Source: Aeromicrobium sp. | GTDB lineage: Bacteria; Actinomycetota; Coriobacteriia; Anaerosomatales; Anaerosomataceae | Length of the DNA stretch: 32,929 bases | Reading direction: 5' to 3' | Assembly (NCBI GenBank): GCA_015351705.1 | Contig: JADIIM010000039.1 | Coordinates: 1 to 32,929 of the forward strand | Shown: positions 15,630-23,374 of the stretch, one piece after another | Layout of the letters: each line of letters begins with the position of its first letter | Numbering within the stretch: position 1 is the stretch's first letter | Program-made: the position numbers and the translations under genes | Notes under the pieces: generated by a model | Databases searched by the model: none | What the model was told of the DNA's origin: nothing | What the model saw: the letters and a program-made list of their open reading frames with translations, nothing else

Positions 15630-15866
15630 ATGGCCGACCTCCTGGTCCGCAACGTCCCGGACACCCTGATGCAGCGCCTCAAGGCACAGGCCGAGCGCAA
15701 CGGGCGCTCGATGCAGAAGGAGGCGCTCGCGGTGCTCGACGCCGGCACCCAACTCACCATGGCCGAGTGGCTGGAGCGGGCCGACGCCTTCCGCGCGAAG
15801 GCGAAGTCATGGGGCTACCTCGGCGACAGTACCGAGATGATTCGTGAGGACCGCGACAGCCGATGA
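15630..15866 (+). CDS. FitA-like ribbon-helix-helix antitoxin (module 3)
   Basis: 78-residue antitoxin. LLVRNVPDTLMQRLKAQAERNGRSMQ (about 4-29) is the FitA-type RHH fold, matching the module 1 antitoxin nearly position for position. The tail (AEWLERADAFRAKAKSW and IREDRDSR) should inhibit the PIN toxin. The ATG at 15630 marks the beginning of homology and is preceded by CGAGGAGACGTGAG. The stop overlaps the toxin start as ATGA. Confidence 0.87.
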   Translation: MADLLVRNVPDTLMQRLKAQAERNGRSMQKEALAVLDAGTQLTMAEWLERADAFRAKAKSWGYLGDSTEMIREDRDSR

Positions 15867-16276
15867 TGCCGCTCGTGACCGACGCCTCGGTTCTCTTCAA
15901 GTGCCTTCTGCCGGAATCTGGATCCGCCCAAGCTCGTCAGTTGCTCGAGCGATCCACCCGACCGATCGCTCCCGAGACCGTGATCGGCGAGTGTGCGAAC
16001 GCTGTGTGGAAGCGCGCACATCGGGGGTTGATCGATGCCCGGCAGGCGATGGAACTCCAGGGCGAACTCCTCGCGATACCCATCGATGTGCGCTCGACTG
16101 TCACTCTCACTCCAGCCGCCCTCGCCCTCGCTCTCGCGTACGACCACCCCATCTACGACTGCTACTACCTCGCAGCGGCCATCGCCAACGGCTGCCCGCT
16201 CGCCACCGCCGATAGGCGGCTGCACGACCTCGCCGTGCGCGCGGGTCTCGGGGAACGCGCGATCCTCGTGGGGTAG
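15863..16276 (+). CDS. PIN-domain ribonuclease toxin, VapC family (module 3)
   Basis: 137-residue PIN toxin with Asp7 (VTDASVLFK), Glu43 (GECANAVWK), Asp99 (HPIYDCYYL) and Asp117 (TADRRL), the same four residue numbers as the module 1 toxin. The two share most core motifs and are clear paralogs within about 11 kb. The active site is complete, so the toxin is probably functional. The gene ends 37 bases before the convergent mscL gene, with a hairpin between them. Confidence 0.9.
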   Translation: MMPLVTDASVLFKCLLPESGSAQARQLLERSTRPIAPETVIGECANAVWKRAHRGLIDARQAMELQGELLAIPIDVRSTVTLTPAALALALAYDHPIYDCYYLAAAIANGCPLATADRRLHDLAVRAGLGERAILVG

Positions 16277-16280
16277 GACG

Positions 16281-16302
16281 CACGGGACCGGAGGATCCCG
16301 TG
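16281..16302. terminator. Hairpin between convergent genes (possible bidirectional terminator)
   Basis: CACGGGA (16281-16287) and TCCCGTG (16296-16302) form a 7-bp stem with an 8-base loop, between the vapC and mscL stops. There is no T-run on either strand, so intrinsic termination is uncertain. Confidence 0.35.
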
Positions 16303-16313
16303 ATGCTCGCCGT

Positions 16314-16748
16314 CTACAGCTCGCTCGTGCAGTTGGGACACCGCGTGGCTGCCAGCGCGATCTCGCTCGTGCAGTACGGGCACTCCTTGGTGGTGGGCTC
16401 GGCCTCGGCACGGCGCATCTTGTTCATCGCCTTCACGACGAGGAAGACTGCCCACGCCACGATCAGGAAGTTGATCACCGTGTTGATGAACATGCCGTAG
16501 TTGAGCGTGGCGGCACCTGCCTCGGCCGCGGCGGCCACCGACGCGTACGGACCCGCCGTGGCGCCCTCCTTGACCACCCAGAACAGGTTGGAGAAGTCCG
16601 CCCCGCCCAGCAGCGCGCCGATCGGCGGCATGATCACGTCGTTGACGAGCGATGTCACCACCCCGCCGAACGCCCCGCCGATGATGACACCGATGGCGAG
16701 GTCGACCATGTTGCCCTTGATCGCGAACTCCCGGAACTCCTTCAGCAT
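16314..16748 (-). CDS. mscL: Large-conductance mechanosensitive channel MscL with C-terminal zinc ribbon
   Basis: 144 residues. MscL forms a pentameric inner-membrane pore that opens under osmotic down-shock. Seen: N-terminal amphipathic segment [28 protein letters not shown] with the pore helix TM1 (about 14-40), a periplasmic loop (about 45-80), TM2 (about 85-108), then the charged cytoplasmic bundle. The tail has ECPYC-x10-CPNC, two CxxC pairs forming a zinc ribbon, absent from E. coli MscL but seen in some actinobacterial and clostridial versions. The ATG at 16748 has AAAGGGGAGAGG upstream. It is a single gene convergent with toxin module 3. Confidence 0.95.
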   Translation of the reverse strand: MLKEFREFAIKGNMVDLAIGVIIGGAFGGVVTSLVNDVIMPPIGALLGGADFSNLFWVVKEGATAGPYASVAAAAEAGAATLNYGMFINTVINFLIVAWAVFLVVKAMNKMRRAEAEPTTKECPYCTSEIALAATRCPNCTSEL

Positions 16749-16815
16749 GCCTCTCCCCTTTCACGGTGCGGGCCGGGAACGCGCCGAGCAGCGCATCCGC
16801 AAGACACCGCGAACC

Positions 16816-17496
16816 CTAGTCCCCGAAAATCGGTCCGTCACGGTCGCCCGAGTTCGAGTACCCCCGGTCCTCCCAGTAGCCCCCGGGGTCCGGATCGGCA
16901 GAAAGCTCGATCCCCACGACCCACTTGCACCACTTGTACCCCCACTTGTCCTCGGCCACCAGCGCGAACGGGAACCCCCGCTCGGGAATCAGCGGTGCGG
17001 CGTTCATGCTGTGGGCGAGCAGGATGTCACGCTCGTAGAAGTACGCCACCGGGAACGACGTGGTGTAGCCATCGGCTGCCGAGAAGATGACACTCTGTGC
17101 CTCGGACTGCACGCCGGACGCGTCCAGGATGTCGCGCACGAGCACGCCGCCCCAGAGCACTCTGGCGCTCCAACCTTCCACGCAGTCCAGCTGCACGACC
17201 TTCTCGTAGGACGGGAAGCCGCTGGCCACCTCGGAGTACGCATACTCGGCCGGCGCGTCGACCAGCCCGGTGACCGCCAGCCGGTAGGTCTGGACGTCTA
17301 CCTGCTGGGGGCCCTTGATCGAGTTTTCGCGGAAATCGGTGACCGAGTCGAGCCGCTCGCCCTCGTACTCGCGGACCTCCACAGGCGGCAGTGGCGCGGG
17401 GCCGCCGTCTGCACCGGGAGTGTCGACCGTCGCCGCGCAGCCCGCGAGCGCGAGCGCGAGGCCGAAGATCGCGAGGAGCGTCACGCGGGTCATCAT
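16816..17496 (-). CDS. Molybdopterin-binding-domain lipoprotein (sulfite oxidase/YedY-like)
   Basis: 226-residue predicted lipoprotein. Seen: hydrophobic signal and lipobox LALAGC (about residues 15-20), Pro/Gly linker, then an oxidoreductase molybdopterin-binding fold: YRLAVTGLVDAPAEY, the Mo-ligand cysteine region QLDCVEGWSARVLWGG (about 102-117), ILDASG, the ADGYTTSFPV loop, and GFPFALVAEDKWGYKWCKWVVGIEL. Relatives (SuoX/MsrP/YedY) bind Mo-pterin through the conserved Cys; this short form lacks the dimerisation domain and a twin-arginine signal, so it would have to be exported by Sec and loaded with cofactor outside, or not bind it. Electron partner and substrate unknown. A stand-alone gene. 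Confidence 0.8.
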   Translation of the reverse strand: MMTRVTLLAIFGLALALAGCAATVDTPGADGGPAPLPPVEVREYEGERLDSVTDFRENSIKGPQQVDVQTYRLAVTGLVDAPAEYAYSEVASGFPSYEKVVQLDCVEGWSARVLWGGVLVRDILDASGVQSEAQSVIFSAADGYTTSFPVAYFYERDILLAHSMNAAPLIPERGFPFALVAEDKWGYKWCKWVVGIELSADPDPGGYWEDRGYSNSGDRDGPIFGD

Positions 17497-17617
17497 GCGC
17501 AGTCCTGCCGCCGAAGTGCCGTCGCTGGTAGATTCCCGTTCGGCCGTCGCGGGAGCGCTCGCTCACCGGGCGCCCAGCCGAAGGCGTGGGCTCTCACCGT
17601 CGGCGCGAACACCGGCG

Positions 17618-18406
17618 TCAGGCCGGCTTGCGCGCGAGCACCACGAGGTGGCGGTTGGTGAACGCCACAAGCCGCTCGCCGTCGTACTCCGGCTCCAGCC
17701 AGCGCCGCATACCCTCCGGCGCCTCGGCCATCTGCTGCTCGAGTTCGGCCAGGCACGCCTCGTCGCAGTCCTGGCGCGCAGTCCAGTCGGCGAAGTCCAG
17801 GTGCTTGCCCACCACCTCGCGTCGCTCCACCACAAGCCCCGCGCGCTCGATGAGCGTGATCCAGCCATCGACGTTGTACGACTGGTTGTGGCTCGGGTCG
17901 CGCGTGCGCTCGAACGCGTCGGTGAGCACCGCCGAGGGACCCTCGGGCGGCAGCGCCTGGTCCTGGAAGCCGAAGCGACCACCGGGCTTGAGCACGCGTG
18001 CCGCCTCGGTGAAGAACGTCTGCGCGTCAGCGAAGTGGTGCGCGGCGATCCTGCAGGTGACGACGTCGAAGCTCGCGTCATCGAAGGGGAGCGCCAGGGC
18101 GTCGCCCACCACGAACCGCGCCTGACAGCCGTGCTCGGCGAGCAGTAGCCCGGCCGCGTCGAGCATCTCCGGGGTGAGGTCGCACGCGGTCACGTCCGCC
18201 CCGGTGCGAGCGAGCGCGAGCGCGACGTGCCCGCCGCCGGTGGCCACGTCGAGCGCCGACTCGCCGGGAGCAGGCGACAGCCACTCGAGCAGCAGTTCGA
18301 GATCCGGGCCGCTCGCGTGCGGCGCGCTCTCGCGGTATCCCTCCGCGCGCGGCGCGAACCGCTCGCGCGAGATTGCCCGCTGATCATCCGCCGAACGTGA
18401 TGCCAT
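17618..18406 (-). CDS. Class I SAM-dependent methyltransferase (UbiE/Methyltransf_11-like)
   Basis: 262 residues. Seen: motif I ALDVATGGGHVALALARTG (about 49-67), acidic end of strand 2 in VTACDLTPEML, motif II VVGDALALPFDDASFDVVTC and motif III RVLKPGGRFGFQD. The substrate cannot be told; small-molecule methyltransferases with this layout act on quinones, lipids or antibiotics. Start: the ATG at 18406 has GGGGGG just upstream and keeps the core length. An earlier in-frame ATG at 18472 is adjacent to a -10-like TAGAGT, so it would be lost from the transcript. Its upstream region is shared with the divergent apgM gene. Confidence 0.8.
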   Translation of the reverse strand: MASRSADDQRAISRERFAPRAEGYRESAPHASGPDLELLLEWLSPAPGESALDVATGGGHVALALARTGADVTACDLTPEMLDAAGLLLAEHGCQARFVVGDALALPFDDASFDVVTCRIAAHHFADAQTFFTEAARVLKPGGRFGFQDQALPPEGPSAVLTDAFERTRDPSHNQSYNVDGWITLIERAGLVVERREVVGKHLDFADWTARQDCDEACLAELEQQMAEAPEGMRRWLEPEYDGERLVAFTNRHLVVLARKPA

Positions 18407-18516
18407 CGTCGCCCCCCCATCTGGCTTGCGGCGCTCGTCGTCCCCGCGTCTCGCACGCAGCGCCTGTGACATACTCTAGCCGAGGGACGCGACCGGCGCG
18501 ATGAAAGGGGGCTCGC

Positions 18517-19857
18517 GTGCCCGAGCAGGCCAGGATCCCCATCGTGCTCGTGGTGCCCGACGGCGCTGGCGACCGCCCACACGCCGAGCTCGCTGGCCCC
18601 GTACCCGGCGATCCATCCGGCGCGGTCCGTGCGCGCACCCCCATCGAGGCCGCGCGCACCCCAAACCTCGACGCGCTCGCCGCGCTCGGCAGGAGCGGCC
18701 TGCTCTATCCCCTCGGCCCCGGGCTCGCGCCCAGCTCGCACCAGGCGCACTTCGCGCTCTTCGGCTACGGAGACCGCGACTTTCCCGGCCGCGGCCTGTT
18801 CGAGGCGCTCGGCGAAGGACTCCCACCTGCCGAGGGCGAGATCGTGCTCCGCGCCAACCTGGCGAGCGTGTCCGAGCGCGGTGGCGTGCTATGGATCGAC
18901 GAGCGCCCCGACCCGCGCGCCGGCGACGCGCCATATCTCGCCGATGCCGGGCTCGATGCCACCATCGACGGCATCCGGGTCCGCTTCGTCCACACCGGCG
19001 CGCTGCAGGGTCTGCTGTTCCTGTCGGCCACCGACGGACGGCCACTCTCGCACTTCGTGAGCGACGCAGACCCGCTGCATGCGGACACGGCCATCCTCGA
19101 GGTGCGCCCGCTTGAGGAAGCACCGGATGCCGCGACCGCCGCGCGTACGGCCCGGGCGCTCAACGCCTGGATCCGTCACACACGCGAGGCGCTGGCCGGC
19201 CAGCCGCTGGACGCGATGCTCGTGAAGTGGGCGGGCGCGCTGGCCCACGTGACGCCGTTCCCGCTGCGTACCGGCCTGCGTGGCGTCTCGCTCGGCGCGG
19301 GGGCGCTGTACGCCGGCCTCTCGGCGGCTCTCGGCCTGGATCACCGCGAACTCGGCGTTGAGCCCGATCCGGAAGCCGACGTGGCGGTGCGCGTTGCCGC
19401 GACCCTCGATCTCATCGCCGAGGGCTACGACTTCGTGCACCTTCACACCAAGTGGCCTGACATGGCCGGTCACCGCAAGGACCCGGCGCACAAGGCCGCG
19501 GTCATCAAGGGCGTGGACCGCGCGCTCGCACCGCTGGTGCCGCTCGTGGAGCGCGGGGAGCTCGTTGTAGCGATCTGCCCGGACCACCAGACGCCCTCGG
19601 CGGGCCCGCTCTACCACGGCGGCGGTGCGGTGCCGCTCGTGATCGCCGGCGGCGTGACGGGCGCGGACGCCGTGACCGCGTACGGGGAGACGGCGTGCGC
19701 GACAGGCGGCCTCGGCACAGTCCGCGGCTCTGACGTGCTCCCGCTCTCACTCGACGCGGCGGACCGCTCGGCGTTCCTCGCCGACCGCATCACGGGTCAC
19801 TACGCGCTCGGCTCACCGCGGCCCGGGGATCTGCGGCCACTGCGCGCCGCGGACTGA
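18517..19857 (+). CDS. apgM: Archaeal-type cofactor-independent phosphoglycerate mutase
   Basis: 446 residues. Interconverts 3- and 2-phosphoglycerate in glycolysis and gluconeogenesis without 2,3-bisphosphoglycerate, using two metal ions in an alkaline-phosphatase fold. Seen: N-terminal metal motif VVPDGAGDRP (about 10-19), TPNLDALA, the nucleophile region LAPSSHQAHFALFGYG, HLHTKWPDMAGHRKDPAHKAAVIKGVD (about 310-335) and CPDHQTPSAGPLYHGGGAVPLVI. The apgM subtype, distinct from bacterial GpmI, occurs in archaea and some anaerobic bacteria. GTG start at 18517 preceded by AAAGGGGG. A TACTCT -10-like element lies at 18472-18477. Confidence 0.9.
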   Translation: MPEQARIPIVLVVPDGAGDRPHAELAGPVPGDPSGAVRARTPIEAARTPNLDALAALGRSGLLYPLGPGLAPSSHQAHFALFGYGDRDFPGRGLFEALGEGLPPAEGEIVLRANLASVSERGGVLWIDERPDPRAGDAPYLADAGLDATIDGIRVRFVHTGALQGLLFLSATDGRPLSHFVSDADPLHADTAILEVRPLEEAPDAATAARTARALNAWIRHTREALAGQPLDAMLVKWAGALAHVTPFPLRTGLRGVSLGAGALYAGLSAALGLDHRELGVEPDPEADVAVRVAATLDLIAEGYDFVHLHTKWPDMAGHRKDPAHKAAVIKGVDRALAPLVPLVERGELVVAICPDHQTPSAGPLYHGGGAVPLVIAGGVTGADAVTAYGETACATGGLGTVRGSDVLPLSLDAADRSAFLADRITGHYALGSPRPGDLRPLRAAD

Positions 19858-19875
19858 ACGGCCCCGCCACCCCGC

Positions 19876-20592
19876 TCAGGCGACCAGTACGCCTTTGGCC
19901 GACTGGAACGCGGCCCGCAACCCCTCGAAGGAGAGCTCCGGCATCTCGAGCGTCGCGGTTCTCCGGCCCATCTCTTCGAGCGAATGCGAGTCCGACGATG
20001 AGATGTGCGCGATGGCAAGACCATCGCGAAAGCGGCTCCGGCACGAACGGTCGATCAGTTCGATCGCCGAGATGTGCGGACTCTCTGCCAGATGATGCAC
20101 GAGCTGGGAGTCCATGAAGCAGTAGTCGCCGAACGTCCGGTCCACGTGACCGACGTGGCACAGGCCACCGAGTGCATCGATAGCCCGAGCGACCTCCAGG
20201 GGATCGCTGTCCACTGCAAGGTGCGGCAAGTCATCAAGTGGTGCGGCAGGGTCTGGAAGACCGAGGATGCCCAGAAGCGCGCCGAATCTGATCTCCGACA
20301 TCCGCTGAGGGAACAGCGCCACCAGGTGGGTCTCCTCGCCAGCATGTCGCACACGGATCTCCGCTCCAGGAAGAACCAACAGGTTGCGCCCGGTCTCTGC
20401 ACGTGCCTGCTCTGCCGCTTCGAGCAGGCGCGGCGCGTATGCGACACTGAAGTGATCCGCGATCCCGAGCACATCGATACCGACCTCGATGGCACGCTCG
20501 ACGATCTGACGCGGAGTCGTTGCCGCATCCCCCCGGTAGTCACTGGGGATCAACGGTGTGTGGTTGTGCAGATCGACGGTGTAGCGTTGCAC
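19876..20592 (-). CDS. PHP-domain phosphoesterase
   Basis: 238 residues of the PHP (polymerase and histidinol phosphatase) fold, a trinuclear-metal phosphoesterase. Seen: VDLHNHTPL (His-x-His, about residues 7-15), GIADHFSVAY (about 43-52), GAEIRV (about 76-81), LCHVGHVDR (about 144-152) and the late SSSDSHSLEEMG metal motif (about 199-210). Members include histidinol-phosphatases, nucleotidases and exonuclease-like enzymes; substrate cannot be assigned. It starts 6 bases after the DsrE-like gene on the same strand, so they are almost surely one operon, divergent from the reductase gene at 21044. Confidence 0.85.
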   Translation of the reverse strand: MQRYTVDLHNHTPLIPSDYRGDAATTPRQIVERAIEVGIDVLGIADHFSVAYAPRLLEAAEQARAETGRNLLVLPGAEIRVRHAGEETHLVALFPQRMSEIRFGALLGILGLPDPAAPLDDLPHLAVDSDPLEVARAIDALGGLCHVGHVDRTFGDYCFMDSQLVHHLAESPHISAIELIDRSCRSRFRDGLAIAHISSSDSHSLEEMGRRTATLEMPELSFEGLRAAFQSAKGVLVA

Positions 20593-20598
20593 AGGGGC

Positions 20599-20937
20599 CT
20601 ACCCGATCGTCACGATCGCATCAGGACCGCAGGCCGCAGCCACGAGCGACGGCATGTCGCCAGCCTCGCCCACAGCGAGTGCATCGGTCAACCCGAAGTG
20701 CTTCAGACACGTGCCACAGGCGCGGAGGGTGACACCCGCCTCGGCAAGCATGCGGAGCTCGTCAAGCGCGTCGGAACCCTCGCATGCGAGTCTCACGCCA
20801 TCATTGACGAACATCACGGCCGCCGGCCGCTGCTCCTCATGCGCAAGCGATACCAGGAAGCTCCGCATCAGGATGGCGCCGAGCTCCTTATCGGAGCTAC
20901 CGAGCGTGTCGCTGGTGATCAGGATCCTCTTGGACAT
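20599..20937 (-). CDS. YedF-like DsrE-family protein (lacks the TusA domain)
   Basis: 112 residues. The whole protein matches the C-terminal DsrE domain of the selenium-metabolism protein YedF: ILITSDTLGSSDKELGAILMRSFL, AVMFVNDGVRLACEGSD, LRACGTCLKHFGLTDALAVGE. YedF normally has a TusA-like sulfurtransferase domain before this; here it is missing. A cysteine pair is present in CGTC (about residues 83-86). A sulfur or selenium carrier or redox role is inferred from the family. ATG at 20937 chosen because homology starts at once and a GGAG lies upstream. First gene of an operon with the PHP gene, with a promoter region shared divergently with the reductase at 21044. Confidence 0.85.
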   Translation of the reverse strand: MSKRILITSDTLGSSDKELGAILMRSFLVSLAHEEQRPAAVMFVNDGVRLACEGSDALDELRMLAEAGVTLRACGTCLKHFGLTDALAVGEAGDMPSLVAAACGPDAIVTIG

Positions 20938-20981
20938 GGTCGCTCCTGTCCTGCTTCGGATGATGCCGTGCGAGCACATGC

Positions 20982-21003
20982 ACTATACTGATACCTTGTA
21001 TCA
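20982..21003. promoter_or_regulatory. Divergent promoter region with palindromic operator
   Basis: Overlapping -10 elements on both strands: TATACT (20984-20989, plus) and TATAGT (minus, 20982-20987). Next to them is TGATAC-CTT-GTATCA (20989-21003), a perfect 6-bp-arm inverted repeat. It sits at the start site for the plus-strand reductase gene and between -10 and -35 for the dsrE-PHP operon, so one repressor could silence both. No strong -35 on either side. Confidence 0.5.
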
Positions 21004-21043
21004 CATCTGTCTATTCTGAAGTCACCCGACGCCGGGAGCTTTC

Positions 21044-22225
21044 ATGACACCAACCAAGAACGAGGCCACCCTCGCAAGCCTCATCGACTGGTTCGCCGAG
21101 GAGTCCGATTGGGCGCGTGTTGCCTTCAAGGAAGCCAAGGACGCGGGCCGCACCGTCATCGGCGTTTACTGCGGGTTCATGCCGAGCGAGCTGATCCGCG
21201 CAGCTGGGGCGATACCCGTCTCTTTGTGCGGGAATAGCGCCGAAGCGATGCTTGCGGCCGAGGTCGACCTGCCTCGGGCGTTCTGTCCGCTCATCAAGTC
21301 GTCCTACGGCCTGGCCATCACCGACACCTGCCCGTTCTTCCACTTCTCCGATGCGCTCATCGGTGAGACCACCTGCGACGGCAAGAAGAAGATGTTCGAG
21401 CTGCTCAAGGAGTACAAGCCCGTCCACGTCATGCAGCTTCCATTCTCCGGCGCTGCCGCGGACGAGCCGGCTCTCTCCTGGTGGCTCGGCGAGGTCAAGA
21501 GAGTCGCCACCTTCGTGGAGGAGGTCACCGGCACGACGATCACCGACGAGGCGCTGCGCGCTACGATCCGCACCACGAACGAGATCTCGGACCTGCTCAG
21601 GCAGGTCGCCTCGTACTTCGCCGAGGACGACCCGCCGATGACGTGGACCCAGATGCTGATCGTGCAGGACCTCGGCTGCTTCGTCGTAGAGACCGACGAG
21701 TATGCCGAGCGATTGCGCGAGCTGGTCTTCGTCCTCGAAGCCATCGCTGCCGAGCGACGCGCCGCTCCCCGCACGCGCGGACGCCGCCCGAGGCTGACGG
21801 TCACTGGAACCCCGATGTCGCCCGACACGAACAAGGTCATGCGTATCGCCGAGGAGGCCGGCGCGGACGTCGTCTGTCATGACGGCTGCAGCGGCGTGAA
21901 GATGCACGACCGCCGGATCGACGAGACGGGCGACCCCTACGAAGCGCTCGCTCGCTACACGCTCGGCATCCCGTGCGCCTGCATGAGCCCCAACCGTGGA
22001 CGCACCGAACTGCTGCATCGCACCGTGGACACTTACCGCGTGGAGGGTGTCATCGACACCGTCTGGCAGTGCTGCCACACGTTCAACGTGGAGTCCGTGG
22101 AGGTGGGCCGGTACACGCGCGACGTGCTCGGCCTGCCGTATCTGAAGCTCGAGACCGACTACTCGGAGTCGGACCTCGGACAGCTTCGGACGCGCATCGA
22201 GGCCTTCGTGGAGCAGATGCTCTAG
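21044..22225 (+). CDS. Double-cubane-cluster-type reductase 1 (2-hydroxyacyl-CoA dehydratase superfamily)
   Basis: 393 residues of the HgdB/BcrB-BcrC/DCCP superfamily. Five cysteines, Cys43, 62, 81, 96 and 111, occur with the spacing 19-19-15-15, exactly as in reductase 2 (28027-29307). They lie in YCGFMPSELIRAAGA, VSLCGNS, FCPLIKSSYG, TCPFFHFSD and GETTCDGKKKM. The last motif is characteristic. Later CACMSPNRGR and WQCCHTF also match. Double-cubane proteins receive electrons from an ATP-dependent activase and reduce small molecules at very low potential. This copy has no activase in its own transcript, so it probably uses the one at 27267. ATG with CGGGAG upstream. Ends 6 bases from the importer operon, convergently. 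Classical 2-hydroxyacyl-CoA dehydratase is less likely since no second subunit, CoA-transferase or racemase genes occur. Confidence 0.85.
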   Translation: MTPTKNEATLASLIDWFAEESDWARVAFKEAKDAGRTVIGVYCGFMPSELIRAAGAIPVSLCGNSAEAMLAAEVDLPRAFCPLIKSSYGLAITDTCPFFHFSDALIGETTCDGKKKMFELLKEYKPVHVMQLPFSGAAADEPALSWWLGEVKRVATFVEEVTGTTITDEALRATIRTTNEISDLLRQVASYFAEDDPPMTWTQMLIVQDLGCFVVETDEYAERLRELVFVLEAIAAERRAAPRTRGRRPRLTVTGTPMSPDTNKVMRIAEEAGADVVCHDGCSGVKMHDRRIDETGDPYEALARYTLGIPCACMSPNRGRTELLHRTVDTYRVEGVIDTVWQCCHTFNVESVEVGRYTRDVLGLPYLKLETDYSESDLGQLRTRIEAFVEQML

Positions 22226-22231
22226 GGCGCT

Positions 22232-23374
22232 TCAGATGTGCTGGTCGTGGTGTGCCGCCGAGCCGGGCCGGCGCCGTGCCCAGCCGGTGACCACGAGTGC
22301 GATGCAGATCGTCCCGTAGGTGACGAAGCTCCGGAAGTACTCGCCGATCGCCGGGCTGCCGGTGATCGCCTGGCCCGCGAGCGGGGAGAGCAGGAACATC
22401 CAGTGGAACACCGCGATGCCGATCAGCGCGTTGCGCACGCTCGCCCGCTTGACCGTGGCGCCGCCCGCCAGCAGCGCAGCGCCTGCCAGGAAACCGACAC
22501 TTCGGTGCGCCGTGTACGTGTTCATCATCCCGACACTCTGCACGTAGATGACCTGAGACAGTGCCGCTAGCGACGTCGACAGCATTATGGCCCGCCGCTT
22601 GATCGCCACCGGATCGAGCCCCGCCAACATGGCCGAGCGCGGGTCGAGGCCGACGGCCTTGAACTGCTGCCCGGTCCGGCTCTTGAGCAGCGCGAGTACG
22701 AGCGCGGCGACGATCAGCACGAACACGATGGTCGCAAGCGGGAAGTACCCCAGCCCGATCTTGACCGGTATGAGCCTGTCCAGGACGTTGCGGAACGCAA
22801 CGAAGTCGATCGTGTCGCGCAGCCCCATCCCACGCGAGAGCACCATCTCCTCGCTGCCGGCCGGCCAGATCGTCCCGTAGCCGACCATCAGGACGAGACG
22901 GTAGATGCCGTCAGCAAGGAAGCCGAGGACGATGCCGACGATCATCTCACGACCAGGCGCACGCTGCAGGCACCAGGCGATCAGCCGTCCGGTCAGCATG
23001 CCGAGCCCCACGCCCACCAGCGCGGCGAATCCGATACCGCTCAGCCCATGGAGCCCGAGATCGTTCGCGATGATCAGGCCGATCTGTCCGCCGATGGCTC
23101 CGATGACGACGGCGAAGTTGAGTCCGAGTCCCGCAACGACCGGGATGACGAGCGCGAGCGCCATGATGGCGTCCCGCGAGAAGCGCGTGGCAACCTCGGA
23201 GAAGACGAACAGGCCGGGGACGCCCGCATACTCGAACTCGATGATCGCGAGCACGACAAAGATCGCGGGGACGATCGCCTCCCGCAGGTACGGGTTCTCC
23301 CACACACGCGCGACCGCCGGGTGAAGTCGGGCTGGCGGAGCGTCGGTCACTCGTGACCGCCCGCGCGCGCTCAC
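22232..23374 (-). CDS. ABC transporter permease 2 (BPD_transp_2 family)
   Basis: 380 residues, last gene of the operon, GTG start overlapping the previous permease stop as GTGA. A multi-pass membrane protein with about 8-10 hydrophobic segments. The glycine-rich VVAGLGLNFAVVIGAIGGQIGL and GVGLGMLTGRLIAW regions and the LDPRSAMLAGLDPVAIKRR coupling region are typical of the RbsC/BmpA-type importer permeases (branched-chain amino acid, ribose and nucleoside classes). With the first permease it should form the membrane channel; the substrate follows the DUF3798 binding protein and is unknown. A possible alternative start is the GTG before TDAPPARLH. Confidence 0.88.
   Translation of the reverse strand: MSARGRSRVTDAPPARLHPAVARVWENPYLREAIVPAIFVVLAIIEFEYAGVPGLFVFSEVATRFSRDAIMALALVIPVVAGLGLNFAVVIGAIGGQIGLIIANDLGLHGLSGIGFAALVGVGLGMLTGRLIAWCLQRAPGREMIVGIVLGFLADGIYRLVLMVGYGTIWPAGSEEMVLSRGMGLRDTIDFVAFRNVLDRLIPVKIGLGYFPLATIVFVLIVAALVLALLKSRTGQQFKAVGLDPRSAMLAGLDPVAIKRRAIMLSTSLAALSQVIYVQSVGMMNTYTAHRSVGFLAGAALLAGGATVKRASVRNALIGIAVFHWMFLLSPLAGQAITGSPAIGEYFRSFVTYGTICIALVVTGWARRRPGSAAHHDQHI

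Noticed and set aside
17497-17617. Molybdenum-cofactor riboswitch ahead of the Mo-domain lipoprotein gene
   Set aside because: Gap is about 120 bases between same-strand genes and I could not match the known Moco element; only generic GC-rich stems are seen.
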